Shown here in pieces: positions 34,523-46,849 of a stretch of DNA of 64,000 nucleotides. The notes below the pieces were generated by a model, which saw only the letters and a program-made list of their open reading frames with translations, was not told where the DNA came from and made no database searches. How positions within the stretch are numbered: the first letter of the stretch is position 1; each line of letters opens with the position of its first letter. Source of the DNA: Lutjanus erythropterus (lineage: Eukaryota > Chordata > Actinopteri > Lutjaniformes > Lutjanidae); assembly GCA_020091685.1 (NCBI GenBank), contig CM034605.1:27094281-27158280 (forward strand), given 5' to 3'. The position numbers and the translations under genes are program-made.

Positions 34523-35747
34523 CTTTTAGTTATTTATAAGTTGGTTACCTACAAAGAACTGGATTCAAAAGGATTTGGCTCTGATAAGCAGATTTAATTT
34601 CCTGGATTCCGACTATAAAATTCTATAAAGCCATAAAGGTTGGTTAACCCAAATGACAGGGCGCTCTCTGGTCACACTCAAATTTATAATGCTGTTCTTG
34701 AGAAATATTTGTACCACCCTATTTATGCAACTTTATAATACTTAATTTGCCAAGAAGCTACAGTTTATCCTGCCTCTTGGAGCTTACATTCACTTTCTGT
34801 TCCATGGAAACAGGTTTGTTATTCATTTGACTGGAATGTAAATTAAACAACATTCTTCATAAACTGGGACGTGACCTGATCCAGCTGTTAGTGTTCGTCC
34901 AGAATTTCATTAGGTTGGACTTTGAGGACACATTGTGATCATCAGGGTCATCAAATTTATTACTTTACTCATCTATGCGTACATTACAAGGATCCTTATA
35001 TGCTTTGTAGCACAGTAGCACGTTGTCATATAGTCTATGTGCTGCTAAGATTTCAGAAAGTACACTCCAACAAAAAGACTGAATTTCACTCAAGGATTTT
35101 CTTGGTTAAATAAAGTTATATTGAAGGTCTGAGTGTGTGCATTAGTGTGTGCCGGTACAATAAATGTGCACGTGTTTATGCACATGTGCTGCCGAACAGC
35201 AGGAGCAGTCTGGATTGCTGAAAGCTGCGGACAGGGTCAGCAGAGCATGGGTCAGAGGTTACACAGTTTTCTCTCTCATCAGCGGAGGTGGGAATGGATG
35301 GGGGCGGACAGGCGAGGAGAGGACGGCACGAGACGAAGAGGCTCGGTGACACATACGCCCGGCCAAAAAAAACGAGGGTCAGCAGTTAGCAGTGGCAGAG
35401 GGCACGGACACAAGGACACGGCCACGGAACTGTTTAACAAATGCATTGCCTCTAAATCAGTGGCAAGAAAAGGTCCTGGAGGAACTGTGTTATACTGTGA
35501 TTACTAGTGAAGATGTTTATTTGCCTGTGTATCGGCCAGTGAGACTACTGTAGGTATAAAACACAAAATAATGTGTCAACATTTGAAGAAAGACAGTGTG
35601 GCTTACAAAAACTACAATGAGAAAAGTAAATGTAAAAAAAATCTATTTAAAATAGCCCTGTTATCCACGGTTCACACTACAAGATTGATGGTGGTGAAAT
35701 AAATTATGTATTTAGCCAGTTAGATAGGTAAGGACACATTTTAGTGC

Positions 35748-36664
35748 CTTCTCCATGACCAGTAGAACCTCCTCAATGACAAAAAACCCCTCCTGAATGA
35801 CCACTACAACCTCCTAAAAGAGCCTTTGAATGTCATCCAATAGAAGAAAGACTCTTAGAACCTCCTCAACAGTCATCAAAACTCCTAGAACCTCATCAAT
35901 AACCAGTAAAAACAATTAACCCCTAGCACCTCCTTTTTGAGCCCAAGAACCCCCTAAAGGACCTTTAGAACCTTCTCAACAGCCACCAAAACTCTGAAAA
36001 TACTAGAGAACATTCCCAGTAACCACTAGTGCCTACCAACCTCCTAGAACCTCCTCAATGACAGTAAAAACCTGTTAAAGGACCCCTTGGATGTGTTTTG
36101 GCCACAAGTACTGCAGAACCTCCTCAATGACTGCTCAAACCTCCTAAAAGACCCTTTGAATGTCATCCATCCATCCATAAGACTTTAGAGAACCTCCTCA
36201 ACAGTCATCAAAACTCTAAAACCTCACCAATAAACAGTAAAATGATTAAACAACTTCTGTAACCTCCTTATTCAGCCCAATAACCCCCTAAAAGACCTCC
36301 AGAGCCTTCTCAACAGCCACCAAAACTCTGAAAGGACTACAGAACGTCCTCGGTAACCACTAGCACTACTAAATGATTCCTAGAATCTCCTAGAGGAAGT
36401 CTAGAACCTTCTCAATGACCACTAGAACCTCCTCAGTGACAACAAAATCCTCTTGCAGGACAGCTCTGACCTGTTTGTGCCAGCAAGTAGTACAGCAGAA
36501 CCTCCTGAATGACCACTAGCACCTCATTGAAGATCCCTTAAATCTTATCCGATAGAAAAAGGTTTCAAAGTACCGCCAATAGTACCCCTAGATCCCCCTA
36601 AATGACAACTTAAACCTCCAGCACAACCCCTAAAACTTCTTAAAAGACCCCTAGAACCTCTTCG
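35748..36664 (+). repeat. Degenerate minisatellite with higher-order repeat structure
   Basis: About 900 bp is built from variants of AGAACCTCCTCAATGACC. The unit alternates with CCTAAAAGACCC and CAACAGCCACCAAAACTC variants. A higher-order period is visible: CTCCTAAAAGAGCCTTTGAA at 35811 recurs as CTCCTAAAAGACCCTTTGAA at 36141 (330 bp apart), with neighbouring motifs in the same order. A third partial copy starts near 36480, about 375 bp further along by the CAGCAAGTAG/CCACAAGTAC landmark. The array is almost free of ORFs and has no recognised function. Confidence 0.85.
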
Positions 36665-37396
36665 TCTTCAGATTTTCAGAATAATGCACTCATAAGTGAG
36701 TGAAATGAAAGTAAAACCCAACATTAAGTGTGTTAGTAAACCTTCCCAGGCTTTTCCTTTAATCTGTCATCTGTCTTTATATAACGTGGGGGATATAAGA
36801 ATGCCACACATAAATCTTGTTTTACACATTCTTTTATATTTTACTGTAAAGATGTATTGGAGAAATATCCACGATTGAAGCTTCAAGCATTGTAATACTT
36901 AAAGAGATTTACTCCAGTGTCGCTATCTGGATATTAATCAGAGCGTTATTGTAGGTGGTTCATTGATGTAATCAAATGGTCACATGCATAAATGTATAAG
37001 GGAATAATTACCTTAAGCCCAAGGCCCAAATATAACTTTACTGGTATGCAAAAAATTATCATTTGCTAAAAATCACAGCAACCACATGAACTCGCAGGTT
37101 AAAACACTTAAAGTGAAAAGTCTTTCTTCAGAGAGCAGAGCAGTTTCACAGCCGCTCGCCTTGTTAAGGCCTCAGATCTTTCCTCTGATCTGCTCCCATT
37201 CTTTCGAAAACTTTTATGTGTGGACCGTATACTTTCCCTCACAGAATCATCAAAGGGAGAAGTGAAATGGTGGCAGTTCGCTCCCGGCAGGGGAACATGT
37301 CTGTGTGTGTGCGTGTTTGCAGAGAGCACTTTTCTGGGATGCTGCACATCACTTCATTAACATCCCCCCAACCTGGGCTATATAACATTTGATCAG

Positions 37397-37417
37397 AAAA
37401 AAAAAAAAAAAAAAAAA
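37397..37417 (+). repeat. A21 homopolymer
   Basis: Twenty-one A bases. No retroposed gene or SINE body was recognised on its 5' side. Confidence 0.9.
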
Positions 37418-38066
37418 GTTTACACATCACAGGCCATTGAGCAGCTTTCCACTCATTTTATGACATAATAGCGGGTATTTCCTACAGAGGCCTGAGCCTG
37501 ACACCTTGGTTGACATTCATATTTATCACTGGAGGAAGGTGGTGGGCAAGGGGGGCAGCTTAATGGGGTAATAAATATGTGAGGGTATCTGGAGACGTTT
37601 ATGCCACCTCCTCTCCCTCCCTCCTCCCGGCGGTCTGCCTCTGGCGTAGTGTAAAGAATCTACAAAACAGTTAATCATGTGGGACGCTGCAGCAGCGATC
37701 AGGGACATTATCACCTTCTGCATTTCTGTCAATACCTCAGGGTGCAATATGTGTCTAATATATGTCAAGTTACGAGTGATTTATATTTGTGTTAGGGCAA
37801 CGATGGATGTTGACTAAACACACATGCTGTCATCATGAGGATATTTTTGCAGAGGTACAGCAAGGGAGGTGGGGAGATCTTGGGGATATGACAGTGTGAG
37901 CCGGCAGTGAAGAAAAAGAAATAAAAGACCAGCGTGAAAACTGACAGTGAACATCAAAGACTTAGAGAATTGTGCGCCACAAAATCGTTCAAAGGGGCAG
38001 TAAGCGTTTTACCGTCCCTTTATGAATCAATACAAATGATTCAACTCTTACGTGTCCAGGTACTGG

Positions 38067-38085
38067 AAAAAAAAAAAAAAAAAAA
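38067..38085 (+). repeat. A19 homopolymer
   Basis: Nineteen A bases without a recognisable retroposon upstream. Confidence 0.9.
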
Positions 38086-39347
38086 CCCACATCCTGGCCC
38101 GAAATCTCGTTTGGTGCTACAATCGAGTGAAACGAGACTTTCTGTCCTGAGGCAAAGAAAGTGAATGTTAAAGCTGTACCATTATTACAGTATTTTGCAT
38201 CATGATATATTACTCCGCTACTGAATGCTTCTGCTGGATCTCTGCTCTAATTAGCTGCCTGGCTCATCTCTATTCAAAAAATCTTTTATTGGTCGTGTCT
38301 GTCGCAGGCTTCCGTAAGCCGTGCCTGAAACCTGGCTGCTGATAAGAGAGAGTTACACACCGTCCTTCGATGAATTAGCGTCTCTTTAAAGATTAACTAC
38401 AGGTCAGGTAAACAGACGTCATACTAAAGGAACATATAAAAGTCATATTTATTTACGCTCACAGCGGCCGCCGCCTCAGACCTTCTGTACTCAAATGTTC
38501 CGGCAGGAATAATCAACATGCACTGACAGCGGCTCGCTCAAGTTGCGCCGTGGCTCATTCTGACTAAAAGGCCAGGGCCTCCTATGGCACGAAATGTCTG
38601 CAGCGGTTGGTCTGTCTATTGCCATCTGGCAGCTCACACGCCTTCAAAGGAGCCGTCAGCTCTCAAAGGAAGGCTTTGATTAAGACTCAGACAGTACAGA
38701 AACACACACACATCCAAGCACATCTATGCAAACAGATGCACGGCGAACACACACGTGAGGAAAAACATGCACCTGAACACTTTGAAACGCATGCAAACCA
38801 GCGCGCGGGCCCCAACAGGTGGGCTCTGGGTTGTTCTAAAAACCTTCACCAGTCTCAGCAGGTGCCTGGTGCCACAGCGAGAGGAAGCTCAAATATAGTG
38901 CTAAACTTCTTTCTGCTCAGTGCCTGAAATTCACACTTAAAAAAACCATTGAGAATACAAATAAATTGTGGCAGATAAACCATCAAGTCACTTGCAAAAA
39001 TCGACAGAGGAGGAGTGACTCTGAATTTTGATACAACTACAACAGGTACAGACCAAAGACCAACTCACAGAGCTTGGTCAGGTGCACAATGCCATGTACA
39101 GTACAGTTATATATGTGTAGTACACTGTGCACAAAAGTAAATTGAGGTAAACTGATAGCTTTTAAGCACTACAGCTTTTCTGATAACCTCGAACACCTTC
39201 ACACCCACTCTCCCTTCTGGGTGATCAATCTAAATGAAAATTGACTATTTTTGATCATTATATCCTTGTGATGAATGTGAACATAACGTTTTATAACATT
39301 GTGTGTACTGCCAGTTTTACACTGCTGTGCGTTGTACACCATAAGTT

Positions 39348-39771
39348 CAAGGCAACCGCCTTCACTAGACTTTTGAGTGTTGAATCAAACTCTTTTTTTG
39401 AGTTTTTAAAAAGAAACTAAAAGTTTTGACAACCTATGCTCTATGCTCCTATACTCTGCTTTTCTTCTTCAGATAAACTTGAATCTTTGTTTTAGAAACC
39501 TCACAACAATTGTATTCAAAAATTGTTTCCAGTGAACCTGATTTGTAATTATTTCAAGGTGCCTAAATGAGATGGTTGCACTGGAAAATATTAAAACATT
39601 AACCATTTTTCCCTCTCAACAGTTTGTGAAATACAACTTCGGAGGGGTTCTAAAACTCAAACGATTCAAGTTTATCTCATCAAAACATTATTAGTTGGTA
39701 AAACTTTTCCAAAAGTTCAGAGTTTAAGCTGGGCTCAAAACTCAAAAATATATTGAAGTAAGTTGCCTTGA
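39348..39771. mobile_element. MITE-like element with TCAAGGCAAC ends
   Basis: TTCAAGGCAACCGCCTTCAC and a nearby ACTTTTGAGT at the left are mirrored at the right by TTTTTGAGT-complement sequence and AAGTTGCCTTGA at 39760-39771. This gives short inverted ends about 420 bp apart with AT-rich DNA between. There is no ORF of note. The family is one I associate with teleost introns; I cannot name it. Confidence 0.45.
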
Positions 39772-40245
39772 GTTTTCTCAACTCAACATTAACTACGATA
39801 GCTGAATAGAGTCCAATCTATCAATGCACACATAATACTAAAAACAACAGAATATGGAACCACCGATACACATTTAAAAGAATTTGAGGTGATTGTAAGT
39901 AATATTTTTGTTGATATTGTATAATCTTCTGCAGCTTAATTTTCAAAGACAATAATCCACAAATCATTCATATCTGCGGTTCCGTCAGACAGCTCGTGTT
40001 TGAAATGTTTATTCCAGCAGCACAGTATAGTTAGAGTTTGGTGTATAGGCTCCAACCTCATCACTCCCTGCAGATTATGTTGACATAGAGATATTGCGGA
40101 GTGATGAGCAAATATTATGGAGAGTGAGGCATGTCACGTGTGTTGAGCAGCTCGAATTCACTGCCTGAACTAGCTCGCAAGCACAGCTACATCTACTGAC
40201 TTTGAAATAAAAAACTCTTTATGGATGCCATTGTAATAATGTTAT

Positions 40246-40262
40246 AATATATATATATATAA
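40246..40262 (+). repeat. (AT)n microsatellite, short
   Basis: About eight AT units within AT-rich DNA. Confidence 0.85.
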
Positions 40263-40404
40263 TATGCTGGAATAAATGTAATGAGACTCATGAACGATTC
40301 TATTTCAAGAAAACTGTTTTAGTGAGTGACTGGTAAAAAAAAAAGTTCAAAAAAGTTGATTCCTAGCTCCGTTTCTATTGCCTTTCTTAAAAAAAGCTCA
40401 CAGT

Positions 40405-40580
40405 GACATTTACATTTCAGGGCTTAAGCTAACGCTGTTATCCAGAGCGACTTACAATGACTGTGACAGCACAATAAGCTTAAAGTCCTTAAAGTCAGAT
40501 GACAAGCAGCCAGGAGTAAGAAGTACAAGGCTCAGGGCCATCGCCTCAAATCCCTGTGACCCTGCTACGACCACATAAAA
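40405..40580 (+). repeat. Dispersed repeat with TTATCCAGAGCGACTTACAA motif
   Basis: The motif at 40438-40457 is the hallmark of a short dispersed repeat found thousands of times in teleost genomes (usual form: GACGCTTTTATCCAAAGCGA). Flanking sequence from 40378 to 40600 is probably part of the same insertion or of its neighbour. The ORF here is not a gene. Confidence 0.6.
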
Positions 40581-41999
40581 TGCAATGGCCACCGTTTTCC
40601 CTACCGCACCGGGGCCTGAGTTAGGTGAACGTGGGCATAATTAGTTGCAAATGTGTGTCACTGTACGGCTGATGCAAGCGCCGAGTAACACGCAGGAATC
40701 AGGGATGAATGTGGGAACGAAGCCTGAGGGGACAGTGCTGAAAAGAACAGAGCGGTCCCGGTGTCAAAGAAGCAGACGGCTGTAACGAGAGAGTCGACCT
40801 CATGGAAAAACATGATTAGCTTTCTGTTTGCAGGAAATTATGCGTCACGTTGTGTTAACACAGTGCATGTGCATGTATGAAAGCAGGTCTGCTATGTATA
40901 ACTGTGTGCATTTCTGCACAAGTAAGAAAAGGTAATTACAGCAAAATGTGAAACCAGAAATGAGCTTTTTTTCACAGATTAACAGACAAAATTCAAGGCT
41001 TTTCCAGACAATTTCCTGATTTGTAATATTGCTTGGTTGGTGTTTTGTTTCCTCTAGTTAAAAAACTCACATATCACATCACTCTCAGTTGTAAAAACTG
41101 TATGATGAGGGTTTTAAAATTACAGGAAAAGCATGTTCGTATGTATGTCGGAGCAGTAAAACACACCCAAAGTAATAAGGAAACCTTGCAGCAGTGAAGA
41201 GACGATGAAAAATATCCAAACAGAATTCTTTATGCATACAGGAGACTGTTCAGAGTGGGTGTGGAGGGAGGCGGACATGGGATGCCAAAACCTGCTGCTG
41301 AGTATTTCTAAAGGAGTCACAGCCCTAATGCAACTTGACATCTCTGATAGGAGGTGCTCACAATATTACTAATATTGTATGTGCTTCCTCCCTCCCCTCC
41401 CTGCACCGCTTTTCATAAGTTTGAGCAGAATGCTGGATTTAAGCGCAGGGACAGTTCAAGGAAGCTAAAAAATAAGAAAGGAACATCACATCACTAAACA
41501 ACACTCTCTGCTGCAGACTTAAGCGTCAATTTTAATGAAGCTTATACAAGATGCAACGTCATGCAATTTGGAGCCCAACAGCAAATAAAGAAATACACAC
41601 ATGAGTCAGTATATTATTCTCTTCAGTGTGTTCTTTCATTATTTTAGAGCCATTTCTTTATCAAAGGTTATAAAATAAGGCGGGTATTGAACTTTGATAC
41701 TATCATGGCACCGACCACATTGCTTCAATACTATCTGAAAATGTCAGTGAGCAAACAAGCAGCATGTTTGTGGCGAGATCTAATAACGCTGCTGACTGGC
41801 TTTCTAACATCACATGTCATGGAGGCATGCAGGAAAAACACCAGGTTACGATCAGAGGCAGGAGTCGCTGGTTGTTATGTAATTTTCTTGTTGTTAAAAT
41901 GAATGTGGTATGGAAAAAAACTATAGATAAGGAACTGGTATCGAAGCAATCTGCACAAGCACTGGTATCGTAAATCTCTGTGCAATGGCTTTAGTGTCT

Positions 42000-42545
42000 T
42001 GGCTTAAAGTCTCAAGCAAGTCAAGTCGAGTCATTGCTCAGTTCAAGCAAGTCACAAGTCATGTCAAGACAGTGGTCATGAACAGTCAAGATGTTATTTT
42101 CAACATTACACCGATAAATCTGATATTGACATTTTGTGGCATCAGTAACAATAATACAAAATGAATAACAAAGGAGAGGAAAAGAGAAGAATTACACAAA
42201 ACAGTTACACTCATGTTTAAACCTCCTGCTCTGGCTCCCCTTCAGAAGGATCACACCATTCTTCCTTGACCTACTAACACATCTGTCTAAGACGTTTCTC
42301 ATATGAAACTGCAAACTGCTGTTCTCTTCTATAATCCTTGAATTCAAATTTTACTATTTTGGGACTAACATTAGCGCCTCCACGCATTGGCCTCTGCTGG
42401 TCTGCATAGAAAAATGAAAATCTTTAATTGAATATAAGTCAGGACTGTCGAGGCATCTTTCTTAAGTTTAAGTCAAGTCATGTAAAGTAAAAATCAAATA
42501 AGTCCTAAAATTGTGACTTAAGTCATGTGACTCAAGTCCCCTACA
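42000..42545. repeat. Dispersed CAAGTC-rich element
   Basis: Two blocks rich in short CAAGTC/AAGTCA motifs (about 42005-42090 and 42460-42540) bracket roughly 370 bp of AT-rich sequence. Both blocks carry the motif on the plus strand. This layout is common in teleost genomes. No coding capacity is visible. Confidence 0.45.
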
Positions 42546-42549
42546 TCCA

Positions 42550-45225
42550 GCTTCTCCCATCGGCTTCAGTAGAGCTACCACTAAAGCTAATCAGAGCACT
42601 GAATGTTCCACAGCGATGTAACATCCCTTCCTCCTTTCTTCATTTCCTTGGGCACGTTTTTTTTTTTAAGTCTTTGTGGGTTTGCAGACCTACATCACTG
42701 TTCATTTTCCTTAATCAGTCATTGTGCGATAAAAGAAGAAATGTAAATGGAATCACTATTGATCTTGGTCTTAATTTTGGACATGACTTGTTTCCTCAGG
42801 CTACAGAACTGAAACTGTAAAATTATGTTGACTTCCAGAATGAGGTCAAATTAAAGAGCTACGACTATCATTATCAAGGACAAGGGTGTCATAAAGGGGA
42901 TCATTATTAGGACTCCCCTCAGAGACGGCCGCTCTCTGCTGGTCTGTGTTCATGTTCTAGTGCAGGAAATATTCATCCTTACAGAAAAAGGGGGTCGTTA
43001 TAGTCGCCGCCTGCTGCTTCAAACTGCAGGTGGCAACCTTATGTGCTTAAATGCAGCTGTGCTGTATGAATTGGCTGCTTTGCACATTTCATTTTAAATA
43101 AAATGAGGATGCCAATACACCTACTTTGTGTGAAATTGATCTTCACCTCTGTGTCTCAGAAGATAGTGCCATGAAATTTCAACACCAAAAGCATTCAACT
43201 GAATTTTCAAAACGGACTATAAAGCACGCTGTGGCAGTTGTGTCACCGCGGCATCTGCCATTCTGATTGGCAGAAATGACTATATTTATATCCAACTGGC
43301 TTTTCTCACGCTTTGCATTCTTTAGAGAAAGTACCCAGAATGTTAAGAAGATGTATGAGTCAGGGCGCCATCGTGACTGTCCTACGGCATTTTACATGTG
43401 ATGTAACAACTCAGTTTGGTCTTAAAGCTGTAGTTCTTTTGTACATGTCCATGTACGATGTTTTGTCTTTGGGAACAGTTACCTTGCATAATCTCATTCA
43501 CAGCTGATGTGCCACAGTGCCTGATGGAGGTTTGAGGTTCAACCGAGGTAAAGGATCTTAAATTTAGAAAGTGCATGATGTTGTCTTTTTGGTATTGTCA
43601 TGGCACTCCAGGGATGTTTTTCTGAAACTTGATGTGCCTTTGAACTACATTTACTGCCTACCATTTGTATGGCTCTGCCAACTATTCAAGTTGCAGTTAA
43701 CATTCATGTGTGTCTTTATTGTATGTATGATTCCAGTGAATAATTTCCAGTGAGACGTGCTGTCTTCACTTTGAATCTATTTTTTGGCCAAAAACGTGAC
43801 CGTCAACAACAAAATTCTAATCTGCTCAGTGCAAGTGTATGTTTATACCAAATTTAAAGAAAGAACGCACGTCCTCTAACGCCACCCAACTTAACTCCTT
43901 CTTCCAGGATAACTGAAATGCTCGCTTGTGCTTCAGCCAGTAAACTTGGTCTTTACTCCACCCTATTTTCTTGCCAGTGCCCAGTCGGTACTGTGCACGT
44001 GCAGCTCTCAAAAAAGATCAGCTACTTTTATCATCTGCTCTGAAAAACAAACAAACAATGCATTTAAATTTTACCACTTTTGACCAATTGGGCAGGTGAG
44101 TTGCTAGTTTTACGTGACCCAGCGAGTCCTTATTGTTGAGTGCTGCGTTGGTGAATTACATCAATCACAAGGCCACTCAATCTTTATGCACAGTGTAAAC
44201 ATCAGAACATCTCCATGAGAATATCAATCGGACCTTTGCTTACATTGTGACATTATTTACACATTCAAATTTGAATGGGTGACTGTTTAACCCCTTGTAA
44301 TGACTTTGAGACTATTTAATACTGAAAAACACTCATCACAAAAGAAGTGCATAATGGGATGTTAACACTCAACTCATGCTGTTATTCTACTTCAAAAATA
44401 GTACAAATGTTTGTAAAGGTACGCCTGAAGTGTGATGCGCAATTTGCCGATTTTAAAACTAAAACTGTGGATGCAAAAATTTAAAGTTTCATATTTATTC
44501 GCTTGGGATTTGCCAGAACAATAGAAAAGCATACCTTGAAGTCTTTATGGTCTGCTTTGATTAATTAAAGTGAATATTTTAATCACTTAAGGGAGACCGA
44601 GCTGAAATTCCATGAAAAGGCTTTTTAGCAAACCCTGCTGTCCTCCAAAAGCTTTCCCTGGTGTTGGGTAGTTTAATATTGACCCCACAGTTTCCTGTAG
44701 CCCCCAGTCCTCTTAACAAAAGGTCCAGTGCTAATTTTGTTTAAAGGTTAGTCTGTAGAGGGCCCTGCTGGACAACAGCAGCTGTGTGATGGAGAGAGGA
44801 CGGAGTGGGAGCAGGTGAAAGGGGGATGTTAAGAGGCATCCAGAGGTGAGGGTGATGACAGCACTCTTGGGCGAGGTTACAGCCGAAAGGCACTTCAACT
44901 GGCACACCGAGTCTGAAAAGCGCAAACCAAAAGTTCACATTAAGCAGAACATTAGCTTGTATGCCCTCACACACCGGCAGAGACACAAGCAGAGAGACAC
45001 ACACTCCCACATGAACACAACCTTTCAGCCGCTCATTCAAAAAGGTGGTTAAAACCCTTCTGGAAACACACTATGAAAATGCATTGTGTCATTTCAGGGA
45101 GTGGGCATTCAGTGGGGGAAAAATGCACTCAGTGGCTTTTCTTTTCCACATCACTTTCCACATTACTTAACTAACTAGCTGCTAGCCCCGCTATAAATAG
45201 CTCAAACAGACAGTCTGCTAGTTAG
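42550..45225. other. Anonymous intron DNA
   Basis: No recognisable exon or element was seen. The stretch at 44730-45050 is less AT-rich and carries 64-99 codon minus-strand frames without protein signatures. Confidence 0.5.
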
Positions 45226-46097
45226 CTAGTTAAAGCAACAATATGTAACTATTCTACCTTAAAGGTAGAATATGCAAAGTTTGTTGTTACTGTTTGTAAA
45301 AGCTCCACCTGAGTGCTCAAAGCACTGGCAGAGTGTTGGTGTTAGCACCACGAGCACGGGAACACTGGACTGACAGAAGGACGAGGTTTCATGGTGGTGC
45401 CAGAGCCGGGCGAGCGGGCAATGTAACCCGGGCTCATGACAGAGGCAAAGAAACCAAAGAGGAAATTGACGGTAGGAAGCAAAGAACAAGACTGGACAAG
45501 ACAACTGGCTCTTAGTCATTGGCGAGATCTTCACAAAATAAAAGGCTGCAAAACAAACACCGAGCCGGCCTTCTTACTGTTGTCCAGTATTATTGTGTGA
45601 AATACAGGAGGTCTGAGACTCCTTGATTAACACTTGAGACCCCCTGAAAGCTTTAAGAGCAAGTGCAGGTGTCTTTCTAGCATTCACCATCAAAATTGCA
45701 AAACATTTATTCACAAAAATGAATTCACAAACTATTGTTGGATTGTTTACTCTTATACTGCCACTGAATACCCAGTCTTTTCTGATAAAGCCTCCTTCCA
45801 CGAGCGGCTCTGCTGCAAACGGTCCACAATCCAAATGTTCAGTTTAGAAAACTTAACGTTAGCCAGTACAGCTACAACCTGAAAAGCAGCGGGTTTTTCT
45901 GCTTTGACAGCATAGTTACAACGGTTAAAAATATGCACTCAGCATGCATCAAGTCAGAAGATGTAAGTCAAAAAGAAAACAAAGTTGATTACTTGATAAC
46001 TTTGGATTCACTTCTAAAAAGGTGAATTAGAGTAATGATAAAAATGCAGCATAGAGACACCTGGGGCCAACGCTGGTGTCTGCAGCTACTAGTGAAG

Positions 46098-46101
46098 CAT
46101 C
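46098..46101. repeat. Target-site duplication CATC, left of solo LTR
   Basis: A four-base direct repeat abuts the TG start of the LTR. The matching copy follows the CA end at 46538-46541. On its own a 4-bp match is weak, but its exact placement at both LTR ends supports the boundary call. Confidence 0.65.
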
Positions 46102-46537
46102 TGTTGTTCCATTAGTTGTGCATGTATAGATATGTATCTTAGAAGAAGTTAAGATTAAGTATATGTGTGACCATGTTGGAATGTTAAAAGGTTACAGGTT
46201 AAAAGGGTGGAAGTGAATTGTGCACAGGAGAGGGTTCAATCGTAGGTTTATAGGGGCAATATATCTGTAATTCCTTTGTTTGGAGAAAGAGATGCTCTGG
46301 AATTGACAGAAACCATATGCTAAGAGAAGCCCTGTTGTTTATGCAATTCTATGTTAAAGAGATGTATGCATACTCCTATAAAGGTTGGTCAAAACCACAG
46401 TTCTGGGAGAGAGACTCATCCTGGCTTTAAGTCATCTCCCAGGCAAACCATGGTGCCTGTATGATAACTGGTCTTTTTGTAATAAACCTATTTTGTACAA
46501 GTAAGCCAGTGTCAGCGAGGTTCCTTCATCATCTACA
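46102..46537 (+). mobile_element. Solo LTR of an endogenous retrovirus-like element
   Basis: This 436 bp segment begins TGTTG and ends CTACA, the TG...CA ends expected of a long terminal repeat. It is flanked on both sides by the 4-bp direct repeat CATC (46098-46101 and 46538-46541), consistent with integrase-made target duplication. Inside, in the expected order, are a TATA box (TATAAAGG at 46377-46384) and a polyadenylation signal AATAAA (46481-46486) about 100 bp downstream, giving a plausible U3-R-U5 arrangement on the plus strand. No primer-binding site, coding region or second LTR is present, so it is a solo LTR left by recombination between paired LTRs. It is embedded in the TTAA-flanked element at 45230-46844 and is therefore younger than that insertion. 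Retroviral versus Ty3-type origin cannot be settled from the LTR alone. Confidence 0.72.
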
Positions 46538-46541
46538 CATC
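46538..46541. repeat. Target-site duplication CATC, right of solo LTR
   Basis: This is the right-hand copy of the 4-bp target duplication, directly after the CTACA end of the LTR. Confidence 0.65.
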
Positions 46542-46849
46542 ATCAAGGTCGAGAAACAACACTAGCACATGCACAGGCGAGCTGGAGGCTCCTCTCCCTC
46601 GAACCTCCAGCTACCAGGGAGTATTTTGCACACTGACTAGTGATAACATCAGCTGGCTTACTAAATCTTGTGCCGTTGCACTTGCTTCATGTTTGCCTGT
46701 GTTAGCAAAGTTATCAACTTGCTAGTCTTTGAGCAAATGTACAGCTGTCCATATTTATGACAGCTGTGTGTAAATGAGTTGCACTCTGAAACTAGTGGTT
46801 CCAAACTGCAAAAAAATACTAAATCTTACATAATGTTGCTTTAACAACA

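Larger units (their letters stand above)
36670..39340. other. Anonymous intron DNA
   Basis: Contains two A-runs and a GC-richer patch near 38460-38600 with a NotI-type GCGGCCGC at 38465. No exon, RNA gene or named element can be supported. Confidence 0.5.
45230..46844. mobile_element. TTAA-flanked non-autonomous DNA transposon, interrupted by a solo LTR
   Basis: TTAA at 45230-45233 is followed by AGCAACAATATGTAA. At the other end TTACATAATGTTGCT (46826-46840) is followed by TTAA (46841-46844). The two ends are inverted repeats matching at 14 of 15 positions, each bounded by TTAA. That is the target and duplication used by piggyBac transposases, so a piggyBac-like MITE or deletion derivative is the best fit. 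The outer element spans 1.6 kb, or about 1.18 kb without the LTR. No transposase ORF is present, so any mobilisation would have been in trans. The interior near 45300-45450 is moderately GC-rich and unrecognised. Confidence 0.6.

Noticed and set aside
37397..38085. Two A-runs considered as tails of processed pseudogenes or SINEs
   Set aside because: No coding or SINE-like body and no flanking duplications were visible upstream of either run.
42555..42840. 97-codon plus-strand ORF in AT-rich DNA
   Set aside because: No recognisable motif and no splice context. Composition is typical of intron sequence.
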